Shown: positions 56,959 to 64,000 of the stretch, in pieces | How positions within the stretch are numbered: the first letter of the stretch is position 1 | Layout of the letters: every line of letters starts with the position of its first letter | Source of the DNA: Paenibacillus glycanilyticus | Lineage (GTDB): Bacteria > Bacillota > Bacilli > Paenibacillales > Paenibacillaceae | Direction: 5' to 3' | Assembly: GCF_030161375.1 (NCBI RefSeq) | Contig: NZ_BSSQ01000016.1 | Coordinates: 251,085 to 315,084 of the forward strand | Length of the DNA: 64,000 nt | Program-made: the position numbers and the translations under genes | The notes under the pieces: generated by a model | The model's input: the letters and a program-made list of their open reading frames with translations, nothing else | The model's database searches: none | Told to the model about the DNA's origin: nothing

Positions 56959-56987
56959 TTGAAAAATGTTCTCAAATGGCTTATACT
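56959..56987 (+). promoter_or_regulatory. Promoter of the YumC-like reductase gene
   Basis: TTGAAA (56959-56964), a 17-nt spacer and TATACT (56982-56987). A Fur box starts 3 bp downstream. Confidence 0.7.
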
Positions 56988-56989
56988 AT

Positions 56990-57004
56990 TGATAATGATA
57001 ATCA
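56990..57004 (+). promoter_or_regulatory. Fur box of the YumC-like reductase gene
   Basis: TGATAATGATAATCA fits the 7-1-7 Fur site at 14 of 15 positions and covers the expected transcription start. Confidence 0.88.
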
Positions 57005-57037
57005 ATGACGATAGTTGCTTTCCGAGGAGGAACGTTC

Positions 57038-58090
57038 ATGCTGCAAGAAGAATTGTTTGACGTAACGGTAATCGGGGGCGGTCCGGCAGGACTGTACTCG
57101 ACTTTCTATAGTGGTCTTAGAGAAATGAAGACGAAGCTGATCGAGTTCCAGCCTTTTCTGGGCGGCAAGGTGCATGTGTACCCGGAGAAAATGATTTGGG
57201 ACATCGGGGGCTTAACTCCTACTCCTGGGGCGCAACTGATTGAGCAGCTGGTGAAGCAAGGGCTGACTTTCGATCCGGAAGTGGTCTTGAATGAAAAGAT
57301 CGAATCCATTACGCGTAACGAGGACAATATCTTTGAACTGCATGGCTCTTCCGGACGTATTCATTATTCCAAAACCGTCATTGTAGCGGTGGGAGGCGGC
57401 ATTCTGAATCCTACCAAACTGTCGATTGAAGGGGCGGAGAAGTTCGAGGTAACCAACCTTCATTACACGGTTAAATCGCTCAAGCGGTTCAAGGACAAGA
57501 CGGTTGTTATCTCCGGCGGCGGCAACTCGGCCGTTGACTGGGCGATGGAGCTGCTGCCGTTCGCGAAGCAGATCTACATTACATACCGCAAGGATGCCTT
57601 GTCCGGGCATGAAGCGAATGTAACGACTCTACTGAACAACCCGAAGGTGGAATGTTTGTTCAACACCGAAATTACGAAGCTGCTGGCGAACTCCGGCGAT
57701 GAGCTTGTTGAACGCGTTGAACTGACGTGCAGCAAGACCGGCGCAGTCTCGCAGCTGACTATAGATGAAGTTGTTATTAACCACGGTTACGACCGGGACT
57801 CCTCCTTGCTCGAGAACAGCAAGCTGAACATCGAGATGGTGGATGACTGGTATGTTAAGGGCACTCCAAGCGGCGAGTCCTCCGTGCCAGGGATGTTTGC
57901 AGCCGGCGACATCCTCATGCATGACGGTAAATTGCATTTGATCGCAGGTTGCTTCCAGGATGGGGCCAATGCGGTCAACAGCGCCAAATCCTACATTCAA
58001 CCGGACGCCAATAAATACGGCATGGTCTCCTCCCATAATGAATTATTCAAGGAACGGAACCGCGAGTTAGTGAAGCAGTTAATGGCCTAA
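57038..58090 (+). CDS. Ferredoxin/flavodoxin-NADP reductase, thioredoxin reductase-like (YumC type)
   Basis: FAD- and NADPH-dependent reductase of 350 residues. The FAD motif is VIGGGPAGLYSTFYSG (about 11-26), the NADPH motif is ISGGGNSAVDWAMEL (about 160-174), and AAGDI lies near the end. The redox CxxC of true thioredoxin reductases is missing, which marks the ferredoxin-NADP reductase group. The ATG at 57038 follows GAGGAGG. Fur control next to siderophore uptake suggests it supplies electrons for iron release from siderophores or for iron-sparing metabolism. Confidence 0.93.
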   Translation: MLQEELFDVTVIGGGPAGLYSTFYSGLREMKTKLIEFQPFLGGKVHVYPEKMIWDIGGLTPTPGAQLIEQLVKQGLTFDPEVVLNEKIESITRNEDNIFELHGSSGRIHYSKTVIVAVGGGILNPTKLSIEGAEKFEVTNLHYTVKSLKRFKDKTVVISGGGNSAVDWAMELLPFAKQIYITYRKDALSGHEANVTTLLNNPKVECLFNTEITKLLANSGDELVERVELTCSKTGAVSQLTIDEVVINHGYDRDSSLLENSKLNIEMVDDWYVKGTPSGESSVPGMFAAGDILMHDGKLHLIAGCFQDGANAVNSAKSYIQPDANKYGMVSSHNELFKERNRELVKQLMA

Positions 58091-58100
58091 TCACATACAA

Positions 58101-58137
58101 GGACGGAGCGGCTTCACAGCTGTCCCGTCTTTTTTTG
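58101..58137 (+). terminator. Terminator of the reductase gene
   Basis: Stem GGACGG/CCCGTC (5 firm pairs; 58101-58106, 58124-58129) with a long loop, then seven T. The T run is strong, the stem short. Confidence 0.6.
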
Positions 58138-58223
58138 CGACCTCTATCCGGTACAGTTGAGCGTGGTTCGGAGCCTGTGCCATAATGGCTGTAGGAGCTG
58201 TATAGAAGGGGAGAGATGCAAGA

Positions 58224-58919
58224 GTGGCAGGGACAAAACAAAAAGTGAAAGCGATTGTTACCGGAGCAACGGGCATGGTAGGGGAAGGCGTCCTTATGGA
58301 ATGCCTGCGACACCCGGATGTGGAGCAGGTGTTGGTTGTATCCCGGCGTCCATGCGGCGTGACGCATCCCAAGCTGAAGGAAATCATCCATTCAAATTTT
58401 CATGATTTGACTCCGATTGAGGAAGAGCTTCGCGGTTATAATGCCTGCTACTTCTGCCTTGGCGTCTCGTCCGTCGGAATGTCGGAAGCCGACTATACCC
58501 GCGTAACCTACGATTTGACCATGCATGTTGCGGGGCTGCTCGCAGGTTTGAACCCGGATATGGTGTTCTGTTATGTGACCGGAAGCGGGACGGACAGCAC
58601 AGAGAAGGGGAGCCGAATGTGGGCAAGAGTGAAGGGGAAGACCGAAAATGATTTAATGAAGCTGCCTTTCCGCCGGGCGTTTATGTTCAGACCATGTTAC
58701 ATGCACCCGACTAAGGGACAAACAAGAGTTCCGAAATGGGCAAGCGCGGTTACCTGGCTATATCCGCTGCTCAGACCCGTATTCCCTAACCATCTGATTA
58801 CGCTCAGGCAAGTAGGACTTGCGATGATTCAAACTTCATATACCGCTTATGAGCGCCATATTCTCGATCCGAAAGACATTATCGCTCTTGCGAAAGAAGG
58901 CGGCGGTCAGCCATATTAA
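58224..58919 (+). CDS. NAD(P)-binding epimerase-like protein
   Basis: Atypical SDR of 231 residues. The cofactor motif is VTGATGMVGEGV (about 12-23), and the sequence YFCLGVSSVGMSEADYTRV and FRPCYMHPTKG are marks of a small family seen in many bacteria, near the Cap-like/YbjT SDRs. The usual Tyr-x3-Lys is not clear, so it may not be an active dehydrogenase. The start is a GTG with GGGGAG upstream. The RlmN gene follows on the same strand. Confidence 0.85.
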   Translation: MAGTKQKVKAIVTGATGMVGEGVLMECLRHPDVEQVLVVSRRPCGVTHPKLKEIIHSNFHDLTPIEEELRGYNACYFCLGVSSVGMSEADYTRVTYDLTMHVAGLLAGLNPDMVFCYVTGSGTDSTEKGSRMWARVKGKTENDLMKLPFRRAFMFRPCYMHPTKGQTRVPKWASAVTWLYPLLRPVFPNHLITLRQVGLAMIQTSYTAYERHILDPKDIIALAKEGGGQPY

Positions 58920-59037
58920 CGTCCGTGATCTGCCGGAGTATACTGGAACGAATACAGCCCTTGTTTTCGTCGGGCAATTTTGGGACAATAGGAACAGTAT
59001 GCGGCTCTCGCCGCGTTTTGCGAAAAGAGGAATCACG

Positions 59038-60108
59038 ATGAGCACAACATCCATTTATGGATTAACTTTAGAGCAATTAACGGCATGGCTGGGCGAGCGC
59101 GGGCATAAGAAGTTCCGGGCGACTCAGGTGTGGGAATACGTGTACCGGAAGCGGGTAACAAGCTTTGCGGATATGACGGACGTACATCCGGACTGCGTGC
59201 GGCTGCTGGAGGAGAACTTCACCTTCCGGACGCTAGCCGAACATACCAAGCAGGTATCGAAGGACGGCACGATCAAGCTCTTGCTGAAGCTGAGCGACGG
59301 GAATCTGATCGAGACCGTTATGATGCGCCATAAGTTCGGCCTGTCGGTCTGCGTAACGACGCAGGTTGGCTGCAACATCGGCTGCAGCTTCTGCGCTAGC
59401 GGTCTGCTCAAGAAGAGCCGGGACTTGACTAGCGGCGAGATCGTGGAGCAGATTATGAAGATTCAGCTTCATCTCGATGAAGCGGGACAAGGCGAGAAGG
59501 TCAGCCATATCGTCGTGATGGGGATCGGCGAACCGTTCGATAACTTCACTCACCTGAACAACTTCCTTACTACGGTGAAGGATCATAAAGGCCTTGCGAT
59601 CGGACCGCGCCATATTACGGTATCGACAAGCGGTCTCGCGGACAAAATCCGGGAATTCGCCGACAAGGACCAAGGGGTTAACCTCGCAGTGTCGCTGCAT
59701 GCGCCTAACAATGAGCTGCGGACGCGGATTATGAAGATTAACCGGGCGATTCCGATCGAGAAGCTGATGGATGCGATTGATTATTACCTGGAGCGGACAA
59801 ACCGCCGGATCACGCTCGAATACATTTTGCTGAAAGACGTGAACGACCAGCGGGAGCAGGCGCTTGAGCTTGCCCAGCTGGTGGGTGATCGCCGCCGGTC
59901 GCTTGTTAACGTGAACCTGATTCCTTACAATCCGGTTGACGAGCATAGCCAATACCAGCGCAGCGAGAACGACTCGATTAAAGGTTTCTACGACACGCTG
60001 AAAAAAGAAGGCGTCAGCGTCAGCGTCCGCCTCGAGCACGGCGCCGACATTGATGCGGCTTGCGGTCAGCTGCGCAGCAAGCAAATGAACAAAGAAAAGG
60101 CCGGTTAA
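59038..60108 (+). CDS. rlmN: Dual-specificity RNA methyltransferase RlmN
   Basis: Radical SAM enzyme of 356 residues that methylates C2 of A2503 in 23S rRNA and A37 in some tRNAs. The cluster motif is CNIGCSFC; VVMGIGEPFDNF follows, and GADIDAACGQL holds the second catalytic Cys. These read as RlmN; the antibiotic-resistance enzyme Cfr has MGMGEALAN in the same place. The ATG at 59038 has AAGAGG upstream; the frame runs upstream to 58849 but overlaps the previous gene. Bacillales usually keep rlmN near prpC/prkC, so this could be a second copy. Confidence 0.92.
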   Translation: MSTTSIYGLTLEQLTAWLGERGHKKFRATQVWEYVYRKRVTSFADMTDVHPDCVRLLEENFTFRTLAEHTKQVSKDGTIKLLLKLSDGNLIETVMMRHKFGLSVCVTTQVGCNIGCSFCASGLLKKSRDLTSGEIVEQIMKIQLHLDEAGQGEKVSHIVVMGIGEPFDNFTHLNNFLTTVKDHKGLAIGPRHITVSTSGLADKIREFADKDQGVNLAVSLHAPNNELRTRIMKINRAIPIEKLMDAIDYYLERTNRRITLEYILLKDVNDQREQALELAQLVGDRRRSLVNVNLIPYNPVDEHSQYQRSENDSIKGFYDTLKKEGVSVSVRLEHGADIDAACGQLRSKQMNKEKAG

Positions 60109-60126
60109 CCGGCAGGTTGCATAAGG

Positions 60127-60156
60127 AAAGCCATGATCAAGGGATCATGGCTTTTT
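60127..60156. terminator. Shared terminator of rlmN and yhhN-like genes
   Basis: Perfect 12-bp stem AAAGCCATGATC/GATCATGGCTTT with a 4-nt loop and five T. The stop codon of the convergent gene lies inside it. Confidence 0.92.
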
Positions 60157-60796
60157 GCTTAGGTACGGCGCGGATCTTGAAACCGATGCAGGTTGCGATG
60201 CAGAACTGCGCGGCGTAATAAGTCGTCATGATCAGGATATCCGAGTTCGCGACATCCGAGATGAATTTATTCCAAGCGAGAATTGAATCGGATGCCATAA
60301 ACAGCATAGCGCCGGCAATCGCCCATGCGTTGCCGGACATAATTGCGGCCCAGCCCATTAGCGAAATGGCCGTTACATAGACAAGAACGGGGATTTTTAG
60401 CCCATCGTCTCCCGATTTCGATAGAGCATCTAGTAGTTCAAAACCTATATAGACGGCATAAGCTCCGATTGGAACGATCGTAACTAGCCGCCAGAAGGAG
60501 AATGTCCATTGCCCGAAAAATCCGCTTAAATAAAATAGATGTCCGATCAGGAAAGCGGATAGCCCGACAATAAAGTTATCGAGGGTGACATCGCCAAGGA
60601 CGCAAAAGATCAAGCCTGCCAGCAGGATAGTCTGAAAACGCTTCCCATTGCCGGCAGGTTGCAAGTAAGCATACGCGATGATTAGAATCATCGGAATCGC
60701 TTTGAAAATTAGCTTGACGGCATGCGGTTCAGCAGGAATGATAAAAATGTAAAGCAAACCTGTAAGAAGAATGAGTGCAGGCATGATTTTATTCAA
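60137..60796 (-). CDS. YhhN/TMEM86-family membrane protein (lysoplasmalogenase-like)
   Basis: Membrane protein of 219 residues with about eight helices. Conserved acidic motifs CVLGDVTLD (about 65-73), ASDSILAWNKF and TTYYAAQF match the YhhN family, whose animal members cleave the vinyl ether of lysoplasmalogen. Bacterial substrates are mostly untested. The start is a TTG with AAAGGAG about 10 nt upstream. A single gene on this strand, divergent from the aldehyde dehydrogenase. Confidence 0.9.
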   Translation of the reverse strand: MNKIMPALILLTGLLYIFIIPAEPHAVKLIFKAIPMILIIAYAYLQPAGNGKRFQTILLAGLIFCVLGDVTLDNFIVGLSAFLIGHLFYLSGFFGQWTFSFWRLVTIVPIGAYAVYIGFELLDALSKSGDDGLKIPVLVYVTAISLMGWAAIMSGNAWAIAGAMLFMASDSILAWNKFISDVANSDILIMTTYYAAQFCIATCIGFKIRAVPKQKAMIP

Positions 60797-60843
60797 TCAG
60801 CATCGCTCCTTTTTCCTAACTATAGCATAAGGCGGGGTATGAC

Positions 60844-62217
60844 ATGAACGGATATGGATCTCAATTGCTGGAGAAGCAGCAGCACTATTACCGGACGGGG
60901 GCAACACGGAGCCTGGAATTCCGTTTGGCGCAGCTGGCGAAGCTGCGTCAGGCGGTCACTGAGCGGGAGGAAGCCATTATGCAGGCGCTTCGCCTCGATC
61001 TGAACCGGAGCGAGCAGGAATCCTACATGCTGGAGATTGGACTTGTTCTGAAAGAAATCTCTTTCGTGCAGAAGCGGCTCAAGCGGTGGATGAAGCCCGC
61101 CAAGGTCAAAACCGCGCTTACCCATGCGGGAAGCAAAGGGTACATCGTGCCGGAACCGCTTGGCACCGCGCTTATTATCGCGCCTTGGAACTATCCGTTC
61201 CAGCTTGCGATGGCACCGCTTGTGGGCGCTATCGCCGCGGGCAATACGGCCGTGCTGAAGCCTTCGGAGCTATCGCCGGCCGTATCGGAAGTGATGTCTT
61301 CCCTCATTCAAGATACGTTTGATCCCTCCTACATCGCGGTCATGGAAGGCGGCGTCGAAATAAGCCAGGAGCTGCTGGATCTGCCGTTTGATAAAATCTT
61401 CTTCACCGGCAGCGTTAACGTCGGCAAGCAGGTGATGGCCGCTGCGGCCAAACATTTAACGCCGGTTACGCTGGAGCTTGGAGGCAAAAGCCCGGCGATT
61501 GTGCATCATGATGCCAACCTCAAGCTGGCGGCCAGACGGCTCGCCTTCGGCAAATTCATTAACGCCGGGCAGACCTGCATCGCTCCCGATTACGTGCTTG
61601 TGCACCATAGCGTGCTGGAGCCGTTTCTTCAGCAGCTTCATAAAGCGGTCACGAAATTTTATGGTCCAAATCCGCTTGAGCATAAGGATTACGGCAAAAT
61701 CATCTCGCAGCGGCATTTCAACAGGCTAGTCAGCTTCCTGCGGGATGGCGAAGCGGTTATGGGCGGGGGCGCCGACGAGCTGGCGCTTCGAATCGAGCCA
61801 ACGGTACTAACCCGAGTAGACTGGGATATGCCGGTGATGCAAGAGGAGATTTTTGGCCCGATATTGCCTGTGCTGGTCTATGACGAGCTGCAGGAAGCGA
61901 TTGATCAGATCAATGCGCGTCCCAAGCCCTTGGCGCTCTATCTGTTCAGCGAAAACGCGGCTATTCAGAAGCGGGTGACGGAGGCGGTGCCGTTTGGCGG
62001 AGGGTGCATCAACGATACGCTGATGCATTTGGCGACACCGTATTTGCCGTTTGGCGGAGTAGGAGAAAGCGGGATCGGCGCTTATCACGGCGAGTACAGC
62101 TTCAAAACGTTCTCCCATATGAAAAGCGTGCTGAAGCAAACGACCAAGTTTGATTTTGCTTTCCGTTATCCGTCGGCTAAGGGTGGTCTTTCGATCATAA
62201 AAAGGCTGATGAAATAG
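60844..62217 (+). CDS. Aldehyde dehydrogenase, class 3 type
   Basis: NAD(P)-dependent aldehyde dehydrogenase of 457 residues, near the fatty aldehyde/coniferyl group (YwdH-like). GTALIIAPWNYPF, TGSVNVGKQV, the catalytic Glu in LELGGKSP and the catalytic Cys in NAGQTCIAPDY are all present. It oxidises long-chain or aromatic aldehydes to acids. The C-terminal basic helix may touch the membrane. The divergent YhhN protein could supply fatty aldehydes if it is a lysoplasmalogenase; this link is inference from position and chemistry only. Confidence 0.94.
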   Translation: MNGYGSQLLEKQQHYYRTGATRSLEFRLAQLAKLRQAVTEREEAIMQALRLDLNRSEQESYMLEIGLVLKEISFVQKRLKRWMKPAKVKTALTHAGSKGYIVPEPLGTALIIAPWNYPFQLAMAPLVGAIAAGNTAVLKPSELSPAVSEVMSSLIQDTFDPSYIAVMEGGVEISQELLDLPFDKIFFTGSVNVGKQVMAAAAKHLTPVTLELGGKSPAIVHHDANLKLAARRLAFGKFINAGQTCIAPDYVLVHHSVLEPFLQQLHKAVTKFYGPNPLEHKDYGKIISQRHFNRLVSFLRDGEAVMGGGADELALRIEPTVLTRVDWDMPVMQEEIFGPILPVLVYDELQEAIDQINARPKPLALYLFSENAAIQKRVTEAVPFGGGCINDTLMHLATPYLPFGGVGESGIGAYHGEYSFKTFSHMKSVLKQTTKFDFAFRYPSAKGGLSIIKRLMK

Positions 62218-62374
62218 CGTTATGCAGGTTGAAAACGGTTTAACTATTTTTGCCAAAAATTTAATTGACTTGGGACGGTCATGCTCAGTAACATGGGGAA
62301 GCAAGAGCCATTACTGACAGCCGTTGTCCATCATCCTTGGCGTAATGGTGTATTCCATTTAGGAGGTTATAAGG

Positions 62375-63931
62375 ATGGAACAACGGTTAACGGATAACCC
62401 GCAGGAGCAGCCATTTCAGATGAAAAGCATTATGCTCCCGCTTGTTGCGATTATTCTCGGCTGTTTTATGGTTATTCTCGATACAACGGCTATGAATGTG
62501 GCTTTATCGAAGCTCGTGGATGATTTCCACACGCAGCTTCCGACTCTGCAGTGGACGGTAACGGGCTATATGCTTGCGCAAGCCGCTGTTATCCCGCTTG
62601 CAGGCTGGCTGTCCGACCGGTTCGGCGCCAAGACGATATTCCTCACTTCGGTTATATTGTTCACGTTAGGCTCGCTGCTGTGCGCAATGCCCAATGATCC
62701 TCAGATGCTTATTTTGTTCCGCGTCATCCAAGGGCTGGGCGGCGGATTTGTGATGCCGGTTGCGATGGCCTATGTATACCGGCTGAGTCCGCCTAACAAG
62801 GTGGGGCAGGTCATGGGCATGCTTGGCGTGCCGATCCTGCTCGCGCCGGCGATTGGACCAATCCTCTCCGGCTGGCTGGTCGAGTACCACTCCTGGCGCT
62901 GGATCTTTCTGATCAATCTGCCGGTAGGCGTGATCAGCGTATGGTTTGGTTTGCGGTACCTGCCGAAGCTGGCGACCAAGAAACTTGCCGGATTGGATGT
63001 ACCGGGCATGATTTTGGGGCCGCTCGCTTTTGCCGCTTTGTCCTACGGCGTTAACCAAGGAGCGGAAAGCTGGACTTCGGATAAAACGCTCATCGGCCTC
63101 ATTGCTGGCGGCGTTGCGCTCATTGTCTTTATCTTTGTTGAGCTTCGCGCGACACATCCGCTGCTTGATCTTCGCGTATTCCGCTCGGTGGACTTCTCGT
63201 TTGGCATTGTGGTGCAATGGATCGTTCAGTTCTCGCTGTTTGGCGCGATCTTCCTGCTGCCGCAATTTCTGCAGCAAGGGCGCGGTTACGGAGCATTCGA
63301 CACGGGACTCACTTTGTTCCCTCAGGCGCTCGCTTCGGCCTGCATGATGCCGATCGGCGGGTATTTGTTCGACCGGATCGGGGTCCGCTGGCTCGTGGTT
63401 ATCGGGCTCAGCCTCGTATCGGGCGCGATCTTCCAATATTCCAATCTCGATATTCATACAGGGCGGGAGGATCTGCTGTTGCCGCTTATTATGGCCGGCT
63501 CGGGAATGGGATTAATGATGATGCCGCTTAATTCCCATCTGATCAACAAGACGCCTCGCGAGCTGGTCAGCCGGGTTACTTCCCTTACCAGCGCCATGCA
63601 GCAGGTCATCAGCTCGCTTGCCGTAGCGCTGCTCGTCACCATTCTCACGAAGCGGATTGCAAAGCTTATGGCGGAGGCAAACGTGCCGCCAGAGGTGCTT
63701 GCCGGCCAAACTTCTTCGGGAGACGCAGCCGCGCAAGCGAGTCCGGAGCAGTTGCAGCAGCTGCTGGCGCTGGCGGTTGATGCCTTTGATTATACGTTTG
63801 GCATTATGGTGTTTGTCGCAATTACAGGGGCATTGCTTGGACTGCTGCTGCGCAGAGGCAAGAGACCTTCCGGAGAGATCACGCAGGCCGACAAACCGGA
63901 AGCAGCGCTTGAAGGACTTCATATGGGATAA
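62375..63931 (+). CDS. MFS drug exporter, DHA2 (EmrB/QacA) type
   Basis: Fourteen-helix exporter of 518 residues. Marks are LDTTAMNVALSKL in helix 1, TVTGYMLAQA, the loop GWLSDRFGAKT and GPILSGWLVEYHSWRW (motif C region). AGGAGG lies 8 nt before the ATG. It has a full-length start, unlike the interrupted DHA2 gene at 16049. No regulator is adjacent within the window. A terminator follows at once. Confidence 0.93.
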   Translation: MEQRLTDNPQEQPFQMKSIMLPLVAIILGCFMVILDTTAMNVALSKLVDDFHTQLPTLQWTVTGYMLAQAAVIPLAGWLSDRFGAKTIFLTSVILFTLGSLLCAMPNDPQMLILFRVIQGLGGGFVMPVAMAYVYRLSPPNKVGQVMGMLGVPILLAPAIGPILSGWLVEYHSWRWIFLINLPVGVISVWFGLRYLPKLATKKLAGLDVPGMILGPLAFAALSYGVNQGAESWTSDKTLIGLIAGGVALIVFIFVELRATHPLLDLRVFRSVDFSFGIVVQWIVQFSLFGAIFLLPQFLQQGRGYGAFDTGLTLFPQALASACMMPIGGYLFDRIGVRWLVVIGLSLVSGAIFQYSNLDIHTGREDLLLPLIMAGSGMGLMMMPLNSHLINKTPRELVSRVTSLTSAMQQVISSLAVALLVTILTKRIAKLMAEANVPPEVLAGQTSSGDAAAQASPEQLQQLLALAVDAFDYTFGIMVFVAITGALLGLLLRRGKRPSGEITQADKPEAALEGLHMG

Positions 63932-63938
63932 ACGGTTC

Positions 63939-63971
63939 AACCCCCCGGCTGCTTGCGGCCGGGTTTTTTTT
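63939..63971 (+). terminator. Terminator of the last MFS gene
   Basis: Stem CCCGGC/GCCGGG (63944-63949, 63958-63963), extended by AA/TT, followed by eight T. Confidence 0.9.
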
Positions 63972-64000
63972 GCTTGTCATAAAGGTATGAAATAGATGGA

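Noticed and set aside
59038..60108. Cfr-type resistance methyltransferase
   Set aside because: MGIGEPFDNF and the general sequence follow RlmN; Cfr has MGMGEALAN at this position.

Overview
This window reads as chromosomal DNA of a spore-forming Bacillales bacterium, most probably Paenibacillus or a close relative. The signs are strong AGGAGG-type ribosome sites with frequent TTG and GTG starts, a yhbD-bactofilin-bactofilin operon, an LtaS-type lipoteichoic acid synthase, a Bce-type antimicrobial-peptide module, a stand-alone SLH protein, Fur boxes of the 7-1-7 type, and many one-component regulators beside efflux pumps. No rRNA, tRNA, CRISPR array, insertion sequence or prophage was seen.

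Layout. 1-6035 (minus strand): a sugar/glycerophosphodiester-type ABC importer, an LipA/PtpB-like phosphatase, two calcineurin-like phosphoesterases and a GntR regulator. 6106-11332: an SLH protein, a YhgE/Pip protein, an interspersed palindromic repeat, class II aldolase fbaA and an SGNH hydrolase. 11568-16007: BceAB-like transporter, convergent with its histidine kinase and response regulator. 16049-20913: an MFS pump with an amber codon near its start, its LysR regulator, an SDR, a TetR regulator and a methyltransferase. 20978-26479: a diguanylate cyclase, a sporulation-type histidine kinase, an FlxA-like protein and an MFS pump. 26627-32396: fatty-acid hydroxylase, two APH-fold kinases, a luciferase-like monooxygenase, and a TetR/YhgE pair. 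32496-35234: a VanR-VanS-VanY cassette without vanHAX. 35433-38275: a divergent Hsp90 translationally coupled to a helical-repeat (TPR-like) protein. 38456-40021: a TetR/SDR pair sharing a 22-bp operator. 40934-45920: a PhnCDE-type importer with a second LipA/PtpB-like phosphatase and a second GntR regulator. 46031-48894: a quinone reductase and a MerR/MFS pair. 49031-51110: yhbD and two bactofilins. 51227-53760: TetR and LtaS. 53810-58090: Fur-controlled siderophore uptake and a YumC-like flavoprotein reductase. 58224-63931: an SDR-like protein, RlmN, a YhhN protein, an aldehyde dehydrogenase and an MFS pump.

How the parts work together. The two loci at the left end and at 41-46 kb are built on one plan: ABC importer, cytoplasmic C-x5-R phosphatase and FCD-type GntR regulator. 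The first also has two cytoplasmic phosphodiesterase-type enzymes. I infer organophosphate scavenging by import followed by internal dephosphorylation. The two promoter regions share a 15-bp motif at 13 positions, and the first has 11-bp direct repeats. Several other regulator-target pairs have visible operators: TetR/SDR, LysR/MFS, MerR/MFS, Fur, and a palindrome that exactly fills a 19-bp promoter spacer ahead of yhbD. The least explained items are the Hsp90/helical-repeat pair, the TGCA repeat module at 8940-9120 and the four phased GTTCA repeats ahead of the flxA-like gene.
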